From NCBI GenBank assembly GCA_022340805.1, contig JAJDNF010000014.1, positions 1 through 41,243 of the forward strand: DNA of 41,243 nt, written 5' to 3'. Position numbers and translations under genes: made by a program. The stretch is from Chromatiaceae bacterium (GTDB lineage: Bacteria > Pseudomonadota > Gammaproteobacteria > Chromatiales > Chromatiaceae). Under the pieces are notes generated by a model that was given only the letters and a program-made list of their open reading frames with translations, ran no database searches and was not told the DNA's origin. Positions 37,459 through 41,243 of this stretch are shown here, in pieces. The number at the start of each line of letters is the position of its first letter. Within the stretch, counting starts at the first letter, position 1.

Positions 37459-39567
37459 ATGGAGTCATCGCGCAGCCCTAAGGCATGGATTATTCGCGGG
37501 TTCCTTGCCTTGGCCTGGACCATGCTGGCCGCCTGCACAGGCGGACCGCGACACGGTGAGCCGTTGCAGCCGGGTTCGCGGCTCGCCTACCCCGCACAGC
37601 CCGCTATCGCCGCGGCGCCGGCGCCACCGGTTCAACTGTCGGCGACGCAGGCCAGCATCGCCGGTTCGGTTTTGCAGATTCGCTACCGCGATGCCGATGC
37701 CGAGTACCTTGCCAGTGGGGTGCTGCCGCCGGACGTGAATGCCGATGCGCGCAACCTGGATGCCTCGCCGACACAGCCGCCGGTGATCGTATTTTCGACC
37801 AGGCCAGTCCTTGCGCCCGGGCCCGAGCTTTCCGGGGCACCGGTCAGTATCCGTTCACCGCAGTCCTGGCGGGCCCTGCTGTTGCAGCTCGAGGCCGAGA
37901 TCGCGGCCCAGGTCCCGAACCAGGGCGTTGTGCTCGACGTACTGCGTCAACATGAGATCTTCTTGTTCGTGGACCCGCAGGGCCAGCTGCAGGCCGTGCC
38001 GATCGAGGACATGGCCGCGGACATTGCGCCGGCGGCCGCCATCACGCTGACCGATCTGCTGTCGAATGCCGCGACCGCGCTGAGGCAGTCGCTACAGCAT
38101 AAGGGCGAGCACGCCCGCTATCTGCTGTTCAACACGGCCGATCTGCCGGAGACCGGGTTCCCGTTCGTGTTCATCGATCTCGCGGACGGCCGGGTATTCT
38201 TCATGCAGCAGCCGGACCACCGGAAGGTGGTCGTTCAGGGCCCCCTGCTGGCGGCGCAGGCGACCTACCACGTTATTACCAGCCAGGTCACGAGCGTCAC
38301 CACCCGGCCGGTGTCGTCGTTTGCCCGCCTGTTGAGCAGCCTCGGTGGCACCGCCGTCGACACCCTGAAACTGCCGCCAGCCGACCTCGAGCCGGGTCTG
38401 CCGGTACCGCCGCTTGGCGATGCGCCGGGAATGGACCTGGCGGCCTGGGAGCGCGAACTCGACCAGCTGACCGGCAGCACCGGCAGCTATGGCCAGCTCG
38501 ACTACCTGGTCGATGGGGCCGCCTTCTTCCCTGCCCTGATTCACGCGGTCGACCAGGCCAGCGAGTCGCTGCGCATGCGCATGTACATCTTCGACAATGA
38601 CGACTACGCGGTGAAGATCGCGGACAGGTTGAAGACGCGTTCGCACGAGGTGTCGGTGCAGATCCTGTTGGACGGGCTGGGCACCATCGCCGGCGGCATG
38701 GTGCGCCCTGCATACACCCCGAGTCATGCCCCGCGGCGGCCATGGTCGATCAGCGCCTACCTGCAGAGCGATTCCGCGATCCGGCTACGTCAGCTTGGAA
38801 ACCCGTGGCTGCAGGGCGACCACACCAAGGTGATCATCGCTGACGATCGCGTTGCGTTCCTCGGTGGAATGAACATCGGTCGCGAGTACCGCTACGAATG
38901 GCACGACCTGATGGTCGAGACGCAGGGCCCGGTGGTCGACGAGCTGATCCGCGACTTCGAGAATGCATGGTCGCATGCCGGCGTACTCGGTGACCTTCAG
39001 GCCGCCATCCGGCGATCCAGGCGACCGGTACGCGATCCCGGACCGCAGGATTACCCGCTGCGCCTGCTGTATACCCGGCCCGGTGCGTCGCAGATCCTGC
39101 GCGCGCAGATTGCCGCAATGCGCCGCGCGCAGAGCCGGGTCTGGATAGAGAATCCCTATCTGACCAGCGATGCGGTGCTGTACGAACTCGTCGCGGCGCG
39201 GCGCCGTGGGGTCGACGTGCGCGTGATCCTGCCGTATCGAACCGACGCGGGCCTGATCGGGCGCAGCAATGCGCTGGCCGCCAATTTTCTGTTGCGCCAC
39301 GGCGTTCGTGTCTACATCTACCCCGGTATGTCGCACGTCAAGGCCGCGGTCTACGACGGCTGGGCCTGCACGGGGTCAGCGAACTTCGACCGGCTGAGCC
39401 TGCGGCTCAACAAGGAGACCAACATCGCCACATCGCACCGGGATGCGGTGGACCGTCTCGTCCGGATGCTATTCGTGCCCGATTTTGCGCATGCACTTGA
39501 ACTGCATGAGCGGTTGCCGGCAAGCTGGCTGGATTATCTGCGCGAGTTGATCGCCGATCAGCTGTGA
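37459..39567 (+). CDS. Phospholipase D-superfamily lipoprotein (cardiolipin-synthase-like)
   Basis: 702 residues. Signal peptide with lipobox MLAAC (lipidated Cys26). Residues about 30-350 match no domain I recognise. The C-terminal half carries two HKD motifs: HTKVIIAD (His455, Lys457, Asp462) with GGMNIGREYRYEWHD, and HVKAAVYD (His626, Lys628, Asp633) with SANFDRLSLRLNKETN. This is the paired active site of PLD/cardiolipin-synthase enzymes, here placed outside the inner membrane. ATG 37459 lacks a ribosome-binding site but is the only start giving a signal peptide. It overlaps the next gene by GTGA, suggesting joint action on phospholipids. Confidence 0.85.
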   Translation: MESSRSPKAWIIRGFLALAWTMLAACTGGPRHGEPLQPGSRLAYPAQPAIAAAPAPPVQLSATQASIAGSVLQIRYRDADAEYLASGVLPPDVNADARNLDASPTQPPVIVFSTRPVLAPGPELSGAPVSIRSPQSWRALLLQLEAEIAAQVPNQGVVLDVLRQHEIFLFVDPQGQLQAVPIEDMAADIAPAAAITLTDLLSNAATALRQSLQHKGEHARYLLFNTADLPETGFPFVFIDLADGRVFFMQQPDHRKVVVQGPLLAAQATYHVITSQVTSVTTRPVSSFARLLSSLGGTAVDTLKLPPADLEPGLPVPPLGDAPGMDLAAWERELDQLTGSTGSYGQLDYLVDGAAFFPALIHAVDQASESLRMRMYIFDNDDYAVKIADRLKTRSHEVSVQILLDGLGTIAGGMVRPAYTPSHAPRRPWSISAYLQSDSAIRLRQLGNPWLQGDHTKVIIADDRVAFLGGMNIGREYRYEWHDLMVETQGPVVDELIRDFENAWSHAGVLGDLQAAIRRSRRPVRDPGPQDYPLRLLYTRPGASQILRAQIAAMRRAQSRVWIENPYLTSDAVLYELVAARRRGVDVRVILPYRTDAGLIGRSNALAANFLLRHGVRVYIYPGMSHVKAAVYDGWACTGSANFDRLSLRLNKETNIATSHRDAVDRLVRMLFVPDFAHALELHERLPASWLDYLRELIADQL

Positions 39568-41036
39568 CTGTGCGCGCCGGACGGCCGGGTTGTACGGGAG
39601 CGGACTTCAGCACTGGCAGAGAGGGTACGCAGATCACACGCTTTTCACGCCGCCGGTTCTTGTTGGGTGCCCTGGCCCTGACCGCGGGCTGTGGTGCGCC
39701 GCGCAAGACACCGCCACTAAAGGAACTCTATGCACGCCGGAGCGGGCGTGAGCAGCCGCCGTTGATCGTGATCCCCGGCGCATTTGGCTCGCGCCTGGTC
39801 GATACCCGAACCGGTGCGGAACTCTGGCCTCGTTCATCAGCCCGGTTGCTGTTCAGCAACTACAAGTTGCTGGAGGTGGAGATCGACGAGGATACCCTGG
39901 ATCCGGTGGGCGGTCTGGTTCGGCCGTCCGAGGTCTTCAGGGAGGGCCTGGGCCAGGATTTCTACGGGCGCATTCTCGACACGCTGGAACAGGTGGGTGG
40001 TTACCGCCGGCGCCGTCCCGGTGATCCCGTGGAGCCGGGCCAGCGCAACTATTACGTGTTCTTGTACGACTGGCGCCTGGACAATGTTGCCGCGGTGGCG
40101 GGGCTGCACAAACTGATCCAGCGGATCCGCGCCGACTATGGCGACCCGCACCTGCAGCTCGACGTGCTGGCACACTCCAACGGCGGACTGCTGGCGCGCT
40201 ACTATGCCCGCTTTGGCGCCAGCGATGTGCTCGCGGCGCCCGATGCTCGACCTTCGTTTGCCGGTGCTCCCGCTATTCGCCGTCTGCTGCTGCTCGGTAC
40301 ACCCAACCTGGGCAGCATGCAGCCAGTTCTGTCGCACGTGCGCGGCGAGGAAATCGGCCTGCGCCACATTCCCGCCGAGGTCGTTGCGACCACCTCGGGG
40401 GCTCCGCAGTTGATGCCGCATCCCGCGGTCCCCTGGTTGGTCGATGTGCGCGGTGACACCATCGCCAGTGACATCTTCGACATCGCCACCTGGCGTGACT
40501 ATGGTTGGTCGATATTCGATCCGAGGGTGCGTGCGCGCAGCGCGGCGCGCAAGGGTGGCGGTGCGGCCGGCAGACGCTATATGGCGATTCTCGAGCAATA
40601 TCTGGCGCGGCACCTGCAGCGCGGGCGCAATTTCCTGCTGCTGATGTCGCAGCCGGGCGACAGCCGGGATGTCCGGCCGTTCGTGTTCGGTGGCGACTGT
40701 GACGCGACGGTGGCCCGCCTGGTGGTGGAAGAGGTGCGCGGCCGGATGCTGGCCCGCGAGCGGCCTGAGGCCGTGCTCAAACCGCTGCCCGGGGTCGATT
40801 ATCACGATCTCATCTACGAACCGGGTGACGCCGTGGTTACCCGCGCCTCGCTGCTGGGTCGGTGCCCCGACACTTTGCGGCCTGGGGCCGGAAGTTGCGC
40901 AGCGCTGTGGATAGCACACTCCGTTTTCATGTGTGAGCAGCACCTCAAGCTGACCGGCAACCCGACCTTCCAGAACAACCTGCTGCACACGCTGCTCGGG
41001 CGGGACGTGGAGGTCGGCGCGAACGGCGCGGTGTAG
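39564..41036 (+). CDS. LCAT-like lipase/acyltransferase, putative Tat lipoprotein
   Basis: 490 residues, alpha/beta-hydrolase of the lecithin:cholesterol acyltransferase type. PPLIVIPGAFGSRLVDTRTGAELWP is the family opening. The nucleophile elbow is AHSNGG (Ser205), followed by LLLGTPNLGSMQPVL. A late Asp (GDCDATVARL or GDAVVTRASLLG) and the C-terminal His (AHSVFMCEQHLKLTGNPTFQNNLL) complete a plausible triad. The N-terminus carries SRRRFLLGALALTAGC, which matches both a twin-arginine motif and a lipobox (Cys43), so folded export and lipidation are likely. Start GTG 39564 overlaps the upstream stop; the n-region is rather long and no ATG exists, so the true start could be GTG 39570. Confidence 0.82.
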   Translation: MTVRAGRPGCTGADFSTGREGTQITRFSRRRFLLGALALTAGCGAPRKTPPLKELYARRSGREQPPLIVIPGAFGSRLVDTRTGAELWPRSSARLLFSNYKLLEVEIDEDTLDPVGGLVRPSEVFREGLGQDFYGRILDTLEQVGGYRRRRPGDPVEPGQRNYYVFLYDWRLDNVAAVAGLHKLIQRIRADYGDPHLQLDVLAHSNGGLLARYYARFGASDVLAAPDARPSFAGAPAIRRLLLLGTPNLGSMQPVLSHVRGEEIGLRHIPAEVVATTSGAPQLMPHPAVPWLVDVRGDTIASDIFDIATWRDYGWSIFDPRVRARSAARKGGGAAGRRYMAILEQYLARHLQRGRNFLLLMSQPGDSRDVRPFVFGGDCDATVARLVVEEVRGRMLARERPEAVLKPLPGVDYHDLIYEPGDAVVTRASLLGRCPDTLRPGAGSCAALWIAHSVFMCEQHLKLTGNPTFQNNLLHTLLGRDVEVGANGAV

Positions 41037-41053
41037 CCGTCCCGGCCACGGTG

Positions 41054-41067
41054 CCGCCCGCCGGCGG
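41054..41067 (+). terminator. Weak hairpin after the lipase gene
   Basis: A 5-bp stem CCGCC/GGCGG with a 4-base loop followed by TCTTT, in the 70-bp gap between convergent genes. It is short and lies in a GC-rich context, so it is only a weak candidate terminator. Confidence 0.28.
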
Positions 41068-41106
41068 TCTTTGCGCGGCCCGACCGGTCCCTCCGGCCGG
41101 CCCCGT

Positions 41107-41243
41107 CTATTCGCGCCCGCTGACGCCGTAGACCTGGCAGTCGTAGCGATAGTCACCGTGGCCGCGGGTCCAGCGGTTGTCGTCGGTGTACAGGCCGACC
41201 ACGGCCTCGGCGCCCGGCGGAATGCCCATCTCCGGGGTGCTGA
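41107..41243 (-). CDS. Partial gene, C-terminal 45 codons, function unknown
   Basis: A minus-strand reading frame enters from the right edge and stops at TAG (41107-41109). The visible end reads STPEMGIPPGAEAVVGLYT, then DDNRWTRGHGDYRYDCQVYG and SGRE. Composition and codon use look coding, but the family is not recognisable from this fragment. It converges on the lipase gene. Confidence 0.6.
   Translation of the reverse strand, partial: STPEMGIPPGAEAVVGLYTDDNRWTRGHGDYRYDCQVYGVSGRE

Overview
The window is a GC-rich chromosomal segment of a Gram-negative bacterium, most likely a gammaproteobacterium of Chromatiales or sulfur-oxidiser type. That placement is an inference from the mnmG-rsmG-parA-parB-atpIBEFHAGDC order, the AtpA/AtpD/AtpE sequences, heptose-based LPS genes and a DUF58/transglutaminase trio. 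No rRNA, tRNA or CRISPR array is visible, and about 37 protein genes can be supported.

Layout. Bases 1-244 are bounded by a perfect 19-bp inverted repeat and look like a small non-autonomous element. Bases 260-4182 (minus) hold a MoxR ATPase, a DUF58 membrane protein and a TgpA-like transglutaminase, preceded by a redoxin lipoprotein (4458-4973). Bases 5091-9718 (plus) hold mnmG, rsmG, parA and parB, closed by a hairpin with a T-run. A strong sigma-70-type promoter (9791-9819) follows directly and drives the nine-gene F1Fo ATP synthase operon (9856-16909), which ends in a perfect intrinsic terminator. A SlyD-like FKBP isomerase, glmU and glmS follow. The 428-bp glmU-glmS gap is filled by 62-bp tandem repeats that can form hairpins.

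Bases 21334-34473 are an LPS/surface-glycan region. A tightly coupled plus-strand run (family 9 heptosyltransferase, two family 4 glycosyltransferases, polysaccharide deacetylase, hldE) is followed by an O-antigen-ligase-like membrane protein. A convergent minus-strand run holds an MptE/DUF115-like protein, a family 8-like glycosyltransferase and two family 4 glycosyltransferases. A further plus-strand pair is a family 4 glycosyltransferase and a sulfotransferase. Together they suggest assembly of a heptose-containing core and a modified, possibly sulfated glycan.

Bases 34536-37373 (minus) are an arsenate-resistance operon: arsR, an ArsJ-associated GAPDH, an unrecognised 58-residue membrane protein, and arsJ. 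Divergent from it, 37459-41036 encodes a phospholipase-D-type lipoprotein overlapping an LCAT-like, probably Tat-exported lipase, a putative envelope lipid-remodelling pair. The 3' end of a further minus-strand gene runs off the right edge.

The best candidates for something undescribed are the 58-residue protein inside the ars operon, the PLD lipoprotein/LCAT pair with an unassigned 300-residue N-terminal region, the DUF115/family 8/sulfotransferase glycan cassette, and the glmU-glmS repeat array.
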